64,000 bases of DNA from DATFVB01 sp963714035 (GCA_963714035.1 OY970224.1:868001-932000), one strand, 5' to 3'; positions 1 through 20,323 are shown, numbered from the stretch's first letter. Translations and numbers: made by a program. Notes: generated by a model from the sequence alone, not told the origin.

Positions 1-419
1 GTCGTGCCGACCGGGATCCCCCGCAGCGGCAGCGCGTTGCCCGGCAGGATGTCCGCCTTCGGCCCCGAGATGACCCGCGCCCCGACCTCAAGCCCGACCG
101 GCGCCAGGATGTAGCGCTTCTCGCCGTCGGCGTAGTGAAGCAGGGCGATGTTCGCCGTGCGGTTCGGATCGTATTCGATCGAGGCCACGCTCGCGGGAAC
201 GTCCATCTTCTCCCGCCGGAAGTCGATGACGCGGTACTGACGCTTGTGACCCCCGCCCATGAACCGCGAGGTGATCTGGCCGCTGCTGTTGCGTCCCCCC
301 GTTCGGCGCTTGGGCGTGACGAGGCTCTTTTCCGGACGGTCGGCCGTGATCTCCGAGAACGTCATCGACGTCTGGAACCGGCGGCCGGCGGACGTGGGCT
401 TGAACGACTTTACGGGCAT
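1..419 (-). CDS. rplB: 50S ribosomal protein L2 (partial, C-terminus off the window)
   Basis: N-terminal 139 residues of ribosomal protein L2, the large-subunit protein that binds 23S rRNA near the peptidyl transferase centre. The protein starts MPVKSFKPTSAGRRF and contains GGGHKRQYRVIDFRR and the IEYDPNRTANIALL block typical of L2. The ATG at 417-419 is eight bases beyond the rplW stop, in the usual S10-operon order. The gene runs off the left window edge, so the C-terminal half is not seen. No anomaly in the visible part. Confidence 0.96.
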   Translation of the reverse strand, partial: MPVKSFKPTSAGRRFQTSMTFSEITADRPEKSLVTPKRRTGGRNSSGQITSRFMGGGHKRQYRVIDFRREKMDVPASVASIEYDPNRTANIALLHYADGEKRYILAPVGLEVGARVISGPKADILPGNALPLRGIPVGT

Positions 420-427
420 CGAATCAC

Positions 428-718
428 CTACACGCCTTCGAAGAATTCAATGGGCTTCTCCCCCGCCGCGAGGCGCACGTACGCCTTCTTCCAGTCTCGG
501 CGCTGGCCGGCGAACTTCCCCATGCGCTTCCATTTGCCGCCGCGGTTCGCGACGCGGACGGAGTCGACCTTGACGTTGAAGAGCATCTCGACGGCGGCCT
601 TCACTTCGATCTTGTTCGCGGCCGGATCGATCTCGAAGCACACCGTGTTCGCGGAGTCCTTCAGACGCGTGGACTGCTCGGTGATCAGGGGACGGCGGAT
701 GACCTGGTGCAGGTTCAT
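428..718 (-). CDS. rplW: 50S ribosomal protein L23
   Basis: Ribosomal protein L23 (96 aa), which sits at the peptide exit tunnel and forms part of the docking site for trigger factor and SRP. Visible family features are the N-terminal VIRRPLITEQSTRL segment, FEIDPAANKIEVKAAVE and the basic RGGKWKRMGKF loop. Its ATG overlaps the rplD stop as ATGA, so translation is probably coupled. Length is normal for the family. Confidence 0.96.
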   Translation of the reverse strand: MNLHQVIRRPLITEQSTRLKDSANTVCFEIDPAANKIEVKAAVEMLFNVKVDSVRVANRGGKWKRMGKFAGQRRDWKKAYVRLAAGEKPIEFFEGV

Positions 719-1347
719 GATCTCCCCTCGAGCGTCTTCGCGACCCGGGCGAGCGCCTCGCGCGTCACGACGACGAACCCGTGGTTGAGCACGTCGTACG
801 CATTGACGCCGAGAGGGTCGACGTGCTTCAGCCCCTTCACGTTCCCGAGCGCGCGCGCGAGATTCTCGTTCTCACGGGAGTCGACGAAGAGCGCCTTCCC
901 CGTGATCCCGAGCGCGGAGAGGTTCCCGACCAGCTCGCGCGTCTTGTGCGACGGCAGCGCGAGGTCCTCGAGGATCACCAGCCGTGATTCCTTGACCTTG
1001 CGCGAGAGCACGGACCGGAGCGCATTCTTCTTCTCGTTGACCGAGATCGCGTGCGCGTACGAGCGCGGCACCGGGCCGAAGACGGTCCCGCCGTGGCGGT
1101 GGATCGGCGGACGGCCGCCGCCCTGGCGGGCGCGCCCCGTTCCCTTCTGCTTGAAGGGCTTGCGCCCCGAGCCGGACACCTCGGCGCGGGTCTTCGTCTT
1201 GTGCGTCCCCCTCCGAAGGGCGGCCAGGTGCGCCTTGACGACCGCCCACACGAGGTGGCGGCGGTAGGGCTGCTCGAATACCGACGCCGGGAGCTCGACG
1301 GCCCCGACCTTTTCCTTGTTCCAGTTCCAGACGTCCACGCTCGCCAT
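715..1347 (-). CDS. rplD: 50S ribosomal protein L4
   Basis: Ribosomal protein L4 (210 aa), an early assembly protein that lines the exit tunnel and in some bacteria regulates the S10 operon. The extended basic loop with KPFKQKGTGRARQGGGRPP and the HGGTVFGPVPRSY block (residues about 60-95) are diagnostic. The start is the ATG at 1345-1347 giving MASVDVWNWN, five bases after the rplC stop. A longer reading of this frame exists upstream but lies inside rplC and is not the gene. Confidence 0.95.
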   Translation of the reverse strand: MASVDVWNWNKEKVGAVELPASVFEQPYRRHLVWAVVKAHLAALRRGTHKTKTRAEVSGSGRKPFKQKGTGRARQGGGRPPIHRHGGTVFGPVPRSYAHAISVNEKKNALRSVLSRKVKESRLVILEDLALPSHKTRELVGNLSALGITGKALFVDSRENENLARALGNVKGLKHVDPLGVNAYDVLNHGFVVVTREALARVAKTLEGRS

Positions 1348-1352
1348 CCGCT

Positions 1353-1997
1353 TTACTCCGTTTTCGCCGCGAAGCTCGAGCGGACGATCCGCACGTACGA
1401 GTTCCGCGCTCCCGGGACGGGCCCGCTGAGATAGATCAGGTGGTTCTCGGCGTCGATTTTCGCGACCACGACGTTTTTCGACGTCGCGTGGCGTCCGCCG
1501 AGGCGGCCCGACGACCGCGTTCCGGGATAGACGCGCGACGGGAACGCCGACGGCCCGATCGAACCGGGCGCCCGATGGAACATCGAGCCGTGCGTCGCGC
1601 GGCCGCCCGCGAAATGGTGCCGCCTCACGACGCCGGCGAAGCCCTTTCCCTTCGACCACCCCTCGACGTCGACGTGCTCGTTGACGGCGAACGTGTCGGC
1701 GAGGACCTTGTCGCCGGGCTTCAAGTCGTCTCCCTCGGCGATGCGGAACTCGGCGAGGTCGCGCATCGGCGCGACGGACGCGCGGTCGAAGTGCCCCTTG
1801 AGGGCCTTCGTCACGTTCCGAGGCGCGCGCTCTTCGACGAGCCCGAGCTGGATCGCGTCGTAGCCGTCCTTCGCCGCCGTCTTCTTCTGGACGACGAGGC
1901 ACGGGCCGGCCTTGACGACCGTGACGGGGACGACGGTGCCGTCCTCGCGGAAGATCTGGGTCATCCCCACTTTTTTCCCGATCAGGCCCTGAATCAT
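1353..1997 (-). CDS. rplC: 50S ribosomal protein L3
   Basis: Ribosomal protein L3 (214 aa), one of the first proteins to bind 23S rRNA. It opens MIQGLIGKKVGMTQIF and carries the central GGRATHGSMFHRAPGSIG loop, which reaches the peptidyl transferase centre, followed by GGRHAT. The glutamine usually methylated by PrmB is not obvious in this loop. It sits four bases after rpsJ in the standard S10-operon order. Confidence 0.96.
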   Translation of the reverse strand: MIQGLIGKKVGMTQIFREDGTVVPVTVVKAGPCLVVQKKTAAKDGYDAIQLGLVEERAPRNVTKALKGHFDRASVAPMRDLAEFRIAEGDDLKPGDKVLADTFAVNEHVDVEGWSKGKGFAGVVRRHHFAGGRATHGSMFHRAPGSIGPSAFPSRVYPGTRSSGRLGGRHATSKNVVVAKIDAENHLIYLSGPVPGARNSYVRIVRSSFAAKTE

Positions 1998-2001
1998 GAC
2001 G

Positions 2002-2316
2002 TCACTTCCCGAATGCCTTGATCTCGACGTCGACGCCGGCGGGGAGCTCGAGCTTCATGAGCGCGTCCACCGTCTGGGAGGACGGCTCGAGGATGTCGAG
2101 CAGCCGCTTGTGCGTCCGCATCTCGAACTGTTCGCGCGATTTCTTGTCGACGTGCGGCGACCGGTTGACCGTGTAGCGGGCGATCGACGTCGGCAGGGGA
2201 ATCGGCCCCGCGATCCGGGCTCCCGTGCGCCGAGCGGTGTCGACGATCTCCGCGGCCGACTGATCGAGCACGCGGTAATCGAAGGCCTTGAGCCGGATGC
2301 GGATTTTGTCGTTCAT
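2002..2316 (-). CDS. rpsJ: 30S ribosomal protein S10
   Basis: Ribosomal protein S10 (104 aa), also the NusE partner of NusB in antitermination. It starts MNDKIRIRLKAFDYR and contains ARRTGARIAGPIPLPT and RTHKRLLDI, typical of the family. It follows tuf by 16 bases, joining the str operon to the S10 operon in one minus-strand transcript, as in many non-proteobacterial lineages. Confidence 0.97.
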   Translation of the reverse strand: MNDKIRIRLKAFDYRVLDQSAAEIVDTARRTGARIAGPIPLPTSIARYTVNRSPHVDKKSREQFEMRTHKRLLDILEPSSQTVDALMKLELPAGVDVEIKAFGK

Positions 2317-2332
2317 CGTTCCTTCTCGATTC

Positions 2333-3526
<1,194 letters not shown>

Positions 3527-3540
3527 CCTCGTTCCTCTTC

Positions 3541-5619
<2,079 letters not shown>

Positions 5620-5642
5620 GGTTCAGTTCAACTCAGCTCGAT

Positions 5643-6113
5643 CTACCAACGGTAGTGGGCGAAAGCCTTGTTGGCTTCCGCCATCTTCAGGGTGTCGTCC
5701 TTCTTCTTCATCGCGCCGCCCTTGAGGTTCGACGCGTCGAGGAGCTCGCCCGCGAGCTTCTCTTTCATCGTCCTCTCGCCCCGGGAGGCGGAGTATTCGA
5801 TGAGCCAGCGGATCGCGAGCGAGGTGCGACGGTTCGGACGGACCTCGACCGGGACCTGGTAGGTCGATCCGCCGACGCGGCGCGACTTGACCTCGAGCGC
5901 CGGCTTGACGTTCTCGACCGCTTTCTTGAAGACCTTCATCGGGTCGTCCTGCGTCTTCTCCGAAACCATTTCGAGGGCGCCGTACAGGATCCGCTCCGCG
6001 ACGCTCTTCTTCCCCTGCTTCATCACCGAGTTCACGAACTTCGTGACGAGCTGGGAGTTGTAGACCGGATCGGGCAGGATTTCGCGCTTGGGAACTTCTC
6101 TTCGTCTCGGCAT
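5643..6113 (-). CDS. rpsG: 30S ribosomal protein S7
   Basis: Ribosomal protein S7 (156 aa), a primary binder of the 16S rRNA 3' domain and an assembly initiator. Family blocks visible are MPRRREVPKREILPDP at the N-terminus, NSVMKQGKKSVAERI and VGGSTYQVPVEV with RRTSLAIRWL. Four bases separate it from the rpsL stop. In enterobacteria S7 feedback-regulates this operon; nothing here shows whether that applies. Confidence 0.97.
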   Translation of the reverse strand: MPRRREVPKREILPDPVYNSQLVTKFVNSVMKQGKKSVAERILYGALEMVSEKTQDDPMKVFKKAVENVKPALEVKSRRVGGSTYQVPVEVRPNRRTSLAIRWLIEYSASRGERTMKEKLAGELLDASNLKGGAMKKKDDTLKMAEANKAFAHYRW

Positions 6114-6117
6114 GGTC

Positions 6118-6492
6118 TTACGCCTTCGGTCGCTTTGCGCCGTACTTGGAACGGCTCTGTTTGCGGTTGGCGACGCCGACCGCGTCGAGCGTGCCCCGGA
6201 TGATGTGGTATCGGACTCCCGGGAGATCCTTCACGCGGCCGCCGCGGATCATCACGATCGAGTGCTCCTGGAGGTTGTGACCGACGCCCGGGATGTACGT
6301 CGTGACCTCGGTGCCGTTGGTCAGGCGCACGCGAGCGACTTTGCGCAGCGCCGAATTCGGCTTCTTCGGCGTGGTCGTGTACACGCGCGTGCAGACGCCG
6401 CGCTTCTGCGGGGACGCATTCAACGCCGGACTCGCGGTCTTGTACCGGACCGCCTCCCGCCCGCTCCGCACCAACTGGGAAATCGTCGGCAT
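6118..6492 (-). CDS. rpsL: 30S ribosomal protein S12
   Basis: Ribosomal protein S12 (124 aa), the decoding-centre protein. It is first in the str operon. The ATG at 6490-6492 giving MPTISQLVRSGRE matches the family start; an upstream in-frame extension is rejected because S12 is almost invariably 123-125 aa. The TPKKPNSALRKVARV and GGRVKDLPGVRYH blocks carry the usual lysines that are altered in streptomycin-resistant mutants, so the sequence looks wild type. A promoter lies about 160 bases upstream. Confidence 0.97.
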   Translation of the reverse strand: MPTISQLVRSGREAVRYKTASPALNASPQKRGVCTRVYTTTPKKPNSALRKVARVRLTNGTEVTTYIPGVGHNLQEHSIVMIRGGRVKDLPGVRYHIIRGTLDAVGVANRKQSRSKYGAKRPKA

Positions 6493-6652
6493 TCTCTTCA
6501 ACCTCCGAATCCGCCCGGGCAAAGAAACTTCACGCGGCGGCTTCGATACTTTCGTCTCCCCGGTCTCCGGGTCTTGCCGCACCCGTTGGCCGAGATCGAT
6601 CGTCTCCCTGTCTTTCGGATAAACTCCGAGAAGTCCCGGGGAAAACCCGCTA

Positions 6653-6681
6653 ATACTAAGAGCCTACGGGGGCTGTGTCAA
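6653..6681 (-). promoter_or_regulatory. Promoter of the str-S10 operon
   Basis: Read on the minus strand: TTGACA (6676-6681), a 17-base spacer, then TAGTAT (6653-6658). The -35 is a perfect sigma-70-type match and the -10 matches 4 of 6 at ideal spacing. It leaves a leader of about 150 nt before rpsL, with room for a regulatory structure that I could not define. Confidence 0.75.
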
Positions 6682-6723
6682 GCGGAAAGCGGGGACGGGT
6701 TCGGACCCGCCGCCGCGGTCTGC

Positions 6724-8138
6724 TCAGCGGGTGACCGAATCCGGGGCGGCCGGGGAGCCATCTCCTTCGAGGATGCGTTCGATCAGGTCCTGCTTCGTCC
6801 GGAGCGGCCGGTCTGAAGCCTCCTCGGAGGCCCGATAGTCAGAGCCGAGAACGAGGTGGCCATCCGAAGTCACCGGCACCAACCCGCGGCCCTCGAGGGG
6901 GAAGAAGAGGTAGTTGTGGTCGTCCGGGTAGGTGAGCAGAAATACCTCGGCGCCGATGTCCGGCGGTTCCGGATATCGGGTGTCCACCTTCACCAGCCGA
7001 AATGCCCCGATCTCGAAATCTCCTTGCGGAAGAAAGAGATACGCTTCATCCAACGTCGGAACTCCTCGGAAGGTCCAATCGATCCCCAATCGCAAGAGTT
7101 GACCGGGTATTCCACGCCAGAACCCGAAGGTCCGATTCGTCACCCGGGCAGGGACGACCAGGCTCGCCTGGTCTGCGGCCTGCTCCAGAGTGGCCTCCGG
7201 CTGAAGAATGCGGTCTCCGGATCCATGGGTCCGACACGAAATGTCGAACCGGGAGCAGCGGAGAGCGCGATGGCCTTTTCGACCTCGCCTTGAAACCTCT
7301 TCGGAAAGAGAGCTGAATCCAGGTCGCCGTCGTCACCGAGGGCGACGCGGGCGTCCACCCACACCGGCTCTATGTTTCCGCTGCCATACAGGAGGTAGGG
7401 CATCCCCTCGGGCCCCGACGAATGCTGCAGGCTCTGCTCGCGCGTCCTTGCGACACCCCGGATCATCTCTTCGAGCGCCGCGGCTGTCCGGATCTCCGTT
7501 CCTCTCAGCCACCCCCGGTCCCCGAACGCGAGGGAACCGCCGGGACGAACGACGACGAGATCGGCGTCGGACTCGATCTAAACCAGGCCGCTCTCCAGCG
7601 GCTTCCCTCCCAGGAACAGGAACACCTCGTCGCTGACTGCAGGCGGATCCGGCCAGCGATCGTCCAGCTTCACGACCGTCTTCCCGGCCGCGCAGAACTT
7701 CGCAACGGGATAGAACGCGAGCAGGGAACCCCCACTCCACTCTCCCTTGAGCACGCGGGAGGGCTGAATCTCGAGAACCTGCCCCGGCTCGCTCGAAAAT
7801 CCGGACGTCCGCGCCGAAACCCTCCCCCGGACGATCAGCTCCGCCGATCGGATTGCGCAATCGAAATCGCCGCAGAGGCGCGCGTCGATGTAGTGGGTAA
7901 TCGACTTGTCGATCGTGACCGATTCCCCGCCGGCTTTCATGATCTCGTCGACCAGCCCCTCGTAAGGCGAAGGCACGGCGAAGTAGCTCTGGTCGAACGA
8001 CCCGTCGGGCAACACGGCTGCCCGCACATCCACCCGGAAGGGAAATTCGCTCTCCGGGTAGCCCCTGACGAGCGGCGCTTCTGCGTCGGCGTGCGACGCG
8101 ACGCCCAGCAGCAGCGAGAGAAAGATTCGCGAGCGCAA
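6724..8138 (-). pseudogene. Broken two-domain secreted protein gene
   Basis: Unrecognised family. A reading that begins near a TTG at 8136-8138 gives a hydrophobic leader (IFLSLLLGVASHADA), then a domain of about 200 residues. It is interrupted by an in-frame TAG at 7578-7580. Past the TAG the same frame continues sensibly (LVVVRPGGSLAFGDRG) and runs directly into a second, homologous domain starting near 7430. That second domain changes frame between about 7240 and 7143, as if one base had been lost, and ends at 6724. Domain match: DDRWPDPPAVSDEVFLF in copy 1 against DTRYPEPPDIGAEVFLL in copy 2, and SAELIVRGRV against ASLVVPARV. I infer one ancestral gene of about 460 codons with tandem domains, now with two lesions. 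Assembly or sequencing errors could also explain it. Confidence 0.7.
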
Positions 8139-8154
8139 CCCGAAAACGGGGCCT

Positions 8155-8643
8155 CTACATCCCCGGATCGTCCGCCGAGGGACCGTAAATCGACGGGACC
8201 TTCGCGCCCATCGGTCGGAGGTAGGTCGAGAGCTGGCCCCGGTGGTGGATCGCGTCGAAGAGGAACCCGAAGAGCATGTCGCCCACGCTCGTCTCCCACG
8301 CCACATGGCCGTCCACGGCAAACTGGGCCTTGCCGTCCCACGCGGCATCGTCCATCTTCGAGATCCGCCGCTCGAGCTCCTCCGCGTTCCTCTCGAACGC
8401 CGCGATCGATTCGCCGACCGCCGCGGGCACGGGTTTCAGCACGAAATCGACCCTGCCGCGATCCACGACCTCACAGGCGTCGCCGAGCTCGCTCGCGAGC
8501 TGCCAGAGGAGGTCGGCGGCCGAATTCGAGCGCGGGTCGGGCCGGTAAGAGGCCCGGTCGGCAGGGACCGCCTTCATCACGCGGAGGAACTTCGGCCTCT
8601 CGGCCCCGAAACATTCTTTGTAGTATTCACGGACGCTCTTCAT
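8155..8643 (-). CDS. DinB-family (DUF664-like) four-helix protein
   Basis: A 162-aa protein of the DinB/YfiT superfamily: metal-binding four-helix bundles that often act as thiol- or detox-related transferases. The C-terminal HHRGQLSTYLRPMGAKVP block is the family hallmark, and the first histidines of HHRGQ would contribute metal ligands. An AAGGAGAG site precedes the ATG at 8641-8643. It lies between the rpoC terminator and the broken gene at 6724-8138; substrate unknown. Confidence 0.8.
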   Translation of the reverse strand: MKSVREYYKECFGAERPKFLRVMKAVPADRASYRPDPRSNSAADLLWQLASELGDACEVVDRGRVDFVLKPVPAAVGESIAAFERNAEELERRISKMDDAAWDGKAQFAVDGHVAWETSVGDMLFGFLFDAIHHRGQLSTYLRPMGAKVPSIYGPSADDPGM

Positions 8644-8739
8644 CGGTCGGCTCTCCTTTCCGGCGTCGTGCCGGAACCCGGATCATCCGCCGGAACCGCA
8701 GGCCGAATCAATCCCGCGGCCGGGTCGCGGGCCGGCCCG

Positions 8740-8770
8740 AAAAGAAAAGCCCCGGCGTTTCCGCCGGGGC
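8740..8770 (-). terminator. Rho-independent terminator after rpoC
   Basis: Minus-strand hairpin with a perfect 9-bp GC stem (8749-8757 with 8762-8770), a GAAA tetraloop and a trailing TTTTCTTTT. It begins 26 bases after the rpoC stop and should end the long rpoBC transcript. Confidence 0.92.
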
Positions 8771-8795
8771 GAAGGTTTTTCGGAGCTCGCCGGAG

Positions 8796-12995
<4,200 letters not shown>

Positions 12996-13026
12996 TTGCC
13001 CACTCCTTTCGAACTCGGTCATCCGG

Positions 13027-17271
<4,245 letters not shown>

Positions 17272-17305
17272 GCCCTATGACTCCTTGTCTGCGCGGAAGG
17301 CAGAC

Positions 17306-17329
17306 GGGGGCCGCCGAGGGCGGCGCCCC
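17306..17329 (-). other. GC hairpin in the rplL-rpoB gap
   Basis: Minus-strand inverted repeat with GGGG-CGCCGCC arms around a three-base loop and no U-tract. In many bacteria the L12-beta gap holds an attenuator or RNase III site that sets the ratio of ribosomal protein to polymerase. The position fits, but the function here is inferred. Confidence 0.45.
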
Positions 17330-17370
17330 TGTTCAATTCCCCGGATACAAACACGTCTTCGCGAATCGAG

Positions 17371-17748
17371 CTACTTGACCTCGACCTTGGCGCCGACTTC
17401 CTCGAACTTCTTCTTGATGTTCGCGGCGTCATCCTTGGAGACCGCCTCCTTGATCATCTGCGGGGCGCCGTCGACGAGGTCCTTGGCTTCCTTCAGCCCG
17501 AGGCCCGTGACTTCGCGAACGACCTTGATGGTCTTGATCTTGTCGCCGGCGGCGGCGAGAACGACGGTGAACTCCGTCTTCTCCTCCTCGACCGGAGCGG
17601 CCGCGGCCGGAGCGCCGGCGGCGGCGGGCATCGCCATCGCGGCGGCCGACACCCCGAACTTCTCCTCGAGAGACTTGACCAGGTTGTTGAGATCGAGCAC
17701 CGACATGGACTCGATTTCCGAGACGAACTGTTCGACGTTCAATGCCAT
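17371..17748 (-). CDS. rplL: 50S ribosomal protein L7/L12
   Basis: L7/L12 (125 aa), the stalk protein that recruits translation GTPases. It has an N-terminal dimerisation helix, a hinge rich in Ala, Pro and Gly (residues about 37-52), and a C-terminal domain with GDKIKTIKVVREVTGLGLK. The start is the ATG at 17746-17748 with a GAGGAGAGGG site just upstream; a longer in-frame reading to 17772 is rejected. It lies 20 bases after rplJ. Confidence 0.97.
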   Translation of the reverse strand: MALNVEQFVSEIESMSVLDLNNLVKSLEEKFGVSAAAMAMPAAAGAPAAAAPVEEEKTEFTVVLAAAGDKIKTIKVVREVTGLGLKEAKDLVDGAPQMIKEAVSKDDAANIKKKFEEVGAKVEVK

Positions 17749-17768
17749 TTCCCTCTCCTCAAAATCTT

Positions 17769-18320
17769 TCAAGCGCCCGGCGCGGCTTCGGCCGCGGGAG
17801 CGGATTTCTCTTTCTGCTCACGAATCTGCGACAGCACCACCGCCAGGTTCCGAATCGGTCCGTTCATCACGGTGACGAGTCGGCGAACCGGTGATTGTAG
17901 CATGAAGAGCAGCCGTCCAACGAGCTCTTCGCGGGTCGGGAGATCCGCGATCGTCTGGATCTGGGCCGCCGGAATGGCCCGCCCCTCGACGACGGCTCCC
18001 TTGAACGAGATCGCCGCGTTCGTCTTCGCGAAGGTCGTGAGGATCTTCGCGAGCGAGACCGGGTTGTCCGCGTTCCAGGCGACGGCCGTCGGGCCGTTGA
18101 ACTGCTCTCCGAGCGGCTCGAGGGTGCCCCCCTGGATCGCTCGCCGCGCCAGCGTGTTCTTGACGACCATGTACGACGAGCGGGTGCCGCGAATCTGCTT
18201 CCGGAGCTCCGTCACGTCCGGCACCTTGATCCCCGAGAATCCGAGGACGAAGGCGTTCCGGGCCTGACCGATCTCGCCGCGCAGCTCTTCCACGGCGGAA
18301 TTCTTCTCTGTCTTGTTCAT
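17769..18320 (-). CDS. rplJ: 50S ribosomal protein L10
   Basis: L10 (183 aa), base of the L12 stalk. It shows the family start MNKTEKNSAVEELRGEI, SYMVVKNTLARRAIQ and the C-terminal helix that anchors L12 dimers. The chosen ATG at 18318-18320 begins one base after the rplA stop with GAGGG upstream; an upstream in-frame GTG-type extension is not needed. L10-L12 commonly represses its own mRNA leader; no separate leader exists here because rplA abuts it. Confidence 0.96.
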   Translation of the reverse strand: MNKTEKNSAVEELRGEIGQARNAFVLGFSGIKVPDVTELRKQIRGTRSSYMVVKNTLARRAIQGGTLEPLGEQFNGPTAVAWNADNPVSLAKILTTFAKTNAAISFKGAVVEGRAIPAAQIQTIADLPTREELVGRLLFMLQSPVRRLVTVMNGPIRNLAVVLSQIREQKEKSAPAAEAAPGA

Positions 18321-18321
18321 G

Positions 18322-19017
18322 TTACAGACCCTCAACGGCCGCGACGTCGATCTTCACGGCGGGGCCCATCGTGGAAGAAAGCGAAACGGAGCGGAAATAT
18401 TTCCCCTTCGCCGCCGCCGGCTTCGCCCGATGGATCGCGTGGATCAACGCCTCGGCGTTTTCCTTGAGCTTCTTCTCGTCGAAGGACATCTTGCCGACCG
18501 GGGCGTGGATGATCGACGTGCGGTCCACCCGGAACTCGAGCTTTCCCGCCTTGATCTCCGTCACCGCCCGGGCGACGTCCGGAGTGACCGTTCCCGCCTT
18601 CGGGTTCGGCATCAGGCCGCGCGGGCCCAGCACCTTTCCGAGACGGCCGACCGCCCGCATCATGTCCGGCGTGGCGACGAGGGCGTCGAAGTCGAGGTAA
18701 CCGTTGGCAATCTTCTCCGCCAGCTCCTCTCCCCCGACGACGTCCGCTCCCGCGGCCTCCGCCTCCTTGAGCTTCTCCCCGGAAGTGATGACCGCGACGC
18801 GCTTCGACTTCCCGAGCCCGTGGGGCAGGATCACCGTTCCGCGCACCATCTGATCGGCATGCTTCGGATCGACCCCCAGCAGGAGCGCGACGTCCAGCGT
18901 CTCGTCGAACCTGGCGAACTTCATCTTCTTCGCGAGCTGGATCGCCTCCTCGAGCGGGTAGTCCCGGTCCTGTACCTGCGCTTTGGCGGCCTGAAACTTC
19001 TTTCCTCGTGTGCTCAT
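18322..19017 (-). CDS. rplA: 50S ribosomal protein L1
   Basis: L1 (231 aa), the mobile stalk protein involved in E-site tRNA release and often an autogenous translational repressor of the L11-L1 mRNA. The central GPRGLMPNPKAGTVTPDVA block and the C-terminal FRSVSLSSTMGPAVKID are diagnostic. It is second in rplKAJL, 109 bases downstream of rplK. Confidence 0.97.
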   Translation of the reverse strand: MSTRGKKFQAAKAQVQDRDYPLEEAIQLAKKMKFARFDETLDVALLLGVDPKHADQMVRGTVILPHGLGKSKRVAVITSGEKLKEAEAAGADVVGGEELAEKIANGYLDFDALVATPDMMRAVGRLGKVLGPRGLMPNPKAGTVTPDVARAVTEIKAGKLEFRVDRTSIIHAPVGKMSFDEKKLKENAEALIHAIHRAKPAAAKGKYFRSVSLSSTMGPAVKIDVAAVEGL

Positions 19018-19126
19018 CCGTGTCCTCTCGTCGTTCGAGCGGCCTCTTTCGGAGGCCTCCGACTGTTTTCGCCCGCGGCGTTCCCTGGGCGCTGACTCGC
19101 CCCGCCGCGCGCGCCGATTCCCTCGC

Positions 19127-19549
19127 CTAGACGATGTCGAGCCCCATGTTCCGAGCCGTGCCGGAGATCGTCCGGATCGCGGCCTCGAGAGAGCCGGCGT
19201 TCAGGTCCGGCATTTTCAGCTTCGCGATCTCCTCGACCTGCGCCTTCGTGACCTTGCCGACCTTGGCCTTGTTCGGCTGTCCCGACCCCTTCGGGACGCC
19301 CGCCGCCTTCAACAGCAGGACGGGAGCGGGAGGAGTCTTCGTGATGAAGGTGTAGGAGCGGTCGGCGAAGACCGTGATGACGACCGGGATGATCAACCCC
19401 TTGTCCTTCGCGGTCCTCGCGTTGAAGTTCTTCACGAAGTCCATGATGTTGACGCCCGCCGGGCCGAGCGCGGTGCCGACCGGCGGCGCCGGGGTCGCTT
19501 CTCCCGCCGGGATCTGGAGCTTGATGTAGCCGGTGATCTTCTTCGCCAT
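19127..19549 (-). CDS. rplK: 50S ribosomal protein L11
   Basis: L11 (140 aa), part of the GTPase-associated centre and needed for the stringent response. MAKKITGYIKLQIPAG at the N-terminus, PPVGTALGPAGVNIMDF and the C-terminal GTARNMGLDIV are typical. It follows nusG by seven bases, the standard bacterial order. Confidence 0.97.
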   Translation of the reverse strand: MAKKITGYIKLQIPAGEATPAPPVGTALGPAGVNIMDFVKNFNARTAKDKGLIIPVVITVFADRSYTFITKTPPAPVLLLKAAGVPKGSGQPNKAKVGKVTKAQVEEIAKLKMPDLNAGSLEAAIRTISGTARNMGLDIV

Positions 19550-19556
19550 CGCCTTC

Positions 19557-20111
19557 CTAAACCTTCTGGACCTGCAGGAAGTCCAACTCGACCGGGGTCG
19601 CCCGGCCGAAGATCGTGACCATGACCCGGAGCGTCGAGCGATCGAGGTTGACGTCCTCGACGACCCCGGTGAAATTCGTGAACGGGCCGTCGGTGATCCG
19701 GACGGTCTCGCCGTGCTCGAACGTGTGCCGCGGCTTCGGCTTCTCCTTCGTCGAGTGCACCTGGTGGAGGATCTGCTCGACCTCCTCGTCCGTCAGCGGC
19801 GTCGGCTCCTTGCCGGACCCGACGAAACCCGTCACCTTCGGGGTGTTCTTGACGAGATGCCACGCCTCGTCGGACATCTCCATCTCGACGAGGATGTAGC
19901 CGGGGAAGAACTTGCGGTGAATCTCCCGCTTCTTCCCGCCCTTCATCTCGACGAGGGTCTCCGTCGGGATCCGCACGTCGCCGAAGGCGTCCTTCATCCC
20001 CATCGCCTCGACGCGCTGCAGCAGGTTCTGCCGCACCCGGTCCTCGAAACCGGAGTACGTGTGCACGATGTACCAGCGTTTCTGTCCCGTCACCGTCGCC
20101 ATCGCCGTCAT
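19557..20111 (-). CDS. nusG: Transcription termination/antitermination factor NusG
   Basis: NusG (184 aa), the universal elongation factor that binds the RNA polymerase clamp and couples transcription to S10/ribosome or Rho. The NGN domain shows KRWYIVHTYSGFEDRV and FFPGYILVEMEM. The C-terminal KOW motif is at GETVRITDGPFTNFTGVVE. The ATG at 20109-20111 overlaps the secE stop as ATGA, so coupling is likely; a second in-frame ATG lies three codons later. Confidence 0.96.
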   Translation of the reverse strand: MTAMATVTGQKRWYIVHTYSGFEDRVRQNLLQRVEAMGMKDAFGDVRIPTETLVEMKGGKKREIHRKFFPGYILVEMEMSDEAWHLVKNTPKVTGFVGSGKEPTPLTDEEVEQILHQVHSTKEKPKPRHTFEHGETVRITDGPFTNFTGVVEDVNLDRSTLRVMVTIFGRATPVELDFLQVQKV

Positions 20112-20323
20112 GCTCCGAACAGCTTGTAGACCCAGCCCACCGCCGGAACGAGCACCACGTCGCATCCCCAGAGGTAGAACCCGATGATGAACGTCGCGAC
20201 GATCACGACGACCGACGTGTTGACGACCGTCTTCCGGTCCGGCCACGTGACCTTCTTCGCTTCGGCGGAAACCTCGCGGACGAACGTCCGCGTGTTCGGC
20301 CACCACTCGGAAATCGCTGCCAT
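20108..20323 (-). CDS. secE: Protein translocase subunit SecE
   Basis: SecE (71 aa), the small clamp subunit of the SecYEG channel. A cytoplasmic amphipathic helix (SAEAKKVTWPDRKTVVNTS, which holds the conserved TWP motif) leads into one membrane segment around residues 38-58. The length suits the one-helix SecE type found outside enterobacteria. It sits between tRNA-Trp and nusG. Confidence 0.95.
   Translation of the reverse strand: MAAISEWWPNTRTFVREVSAEAKKVTWPDRKTVVNTSVVVIVATFIIGFYLWGCDVVLVPAVGWVYKLFGA

Noticed and set aside
6118..6492. Streptomycin-resistance change in rpsL or rifampicin-resistance change in rpoB
   Set aside because: The lysines of the PKKPNSA and GGRVKDLPG blocks and the SQLSQFMDQ/HKRRLSALGPGG blocks look wild type.
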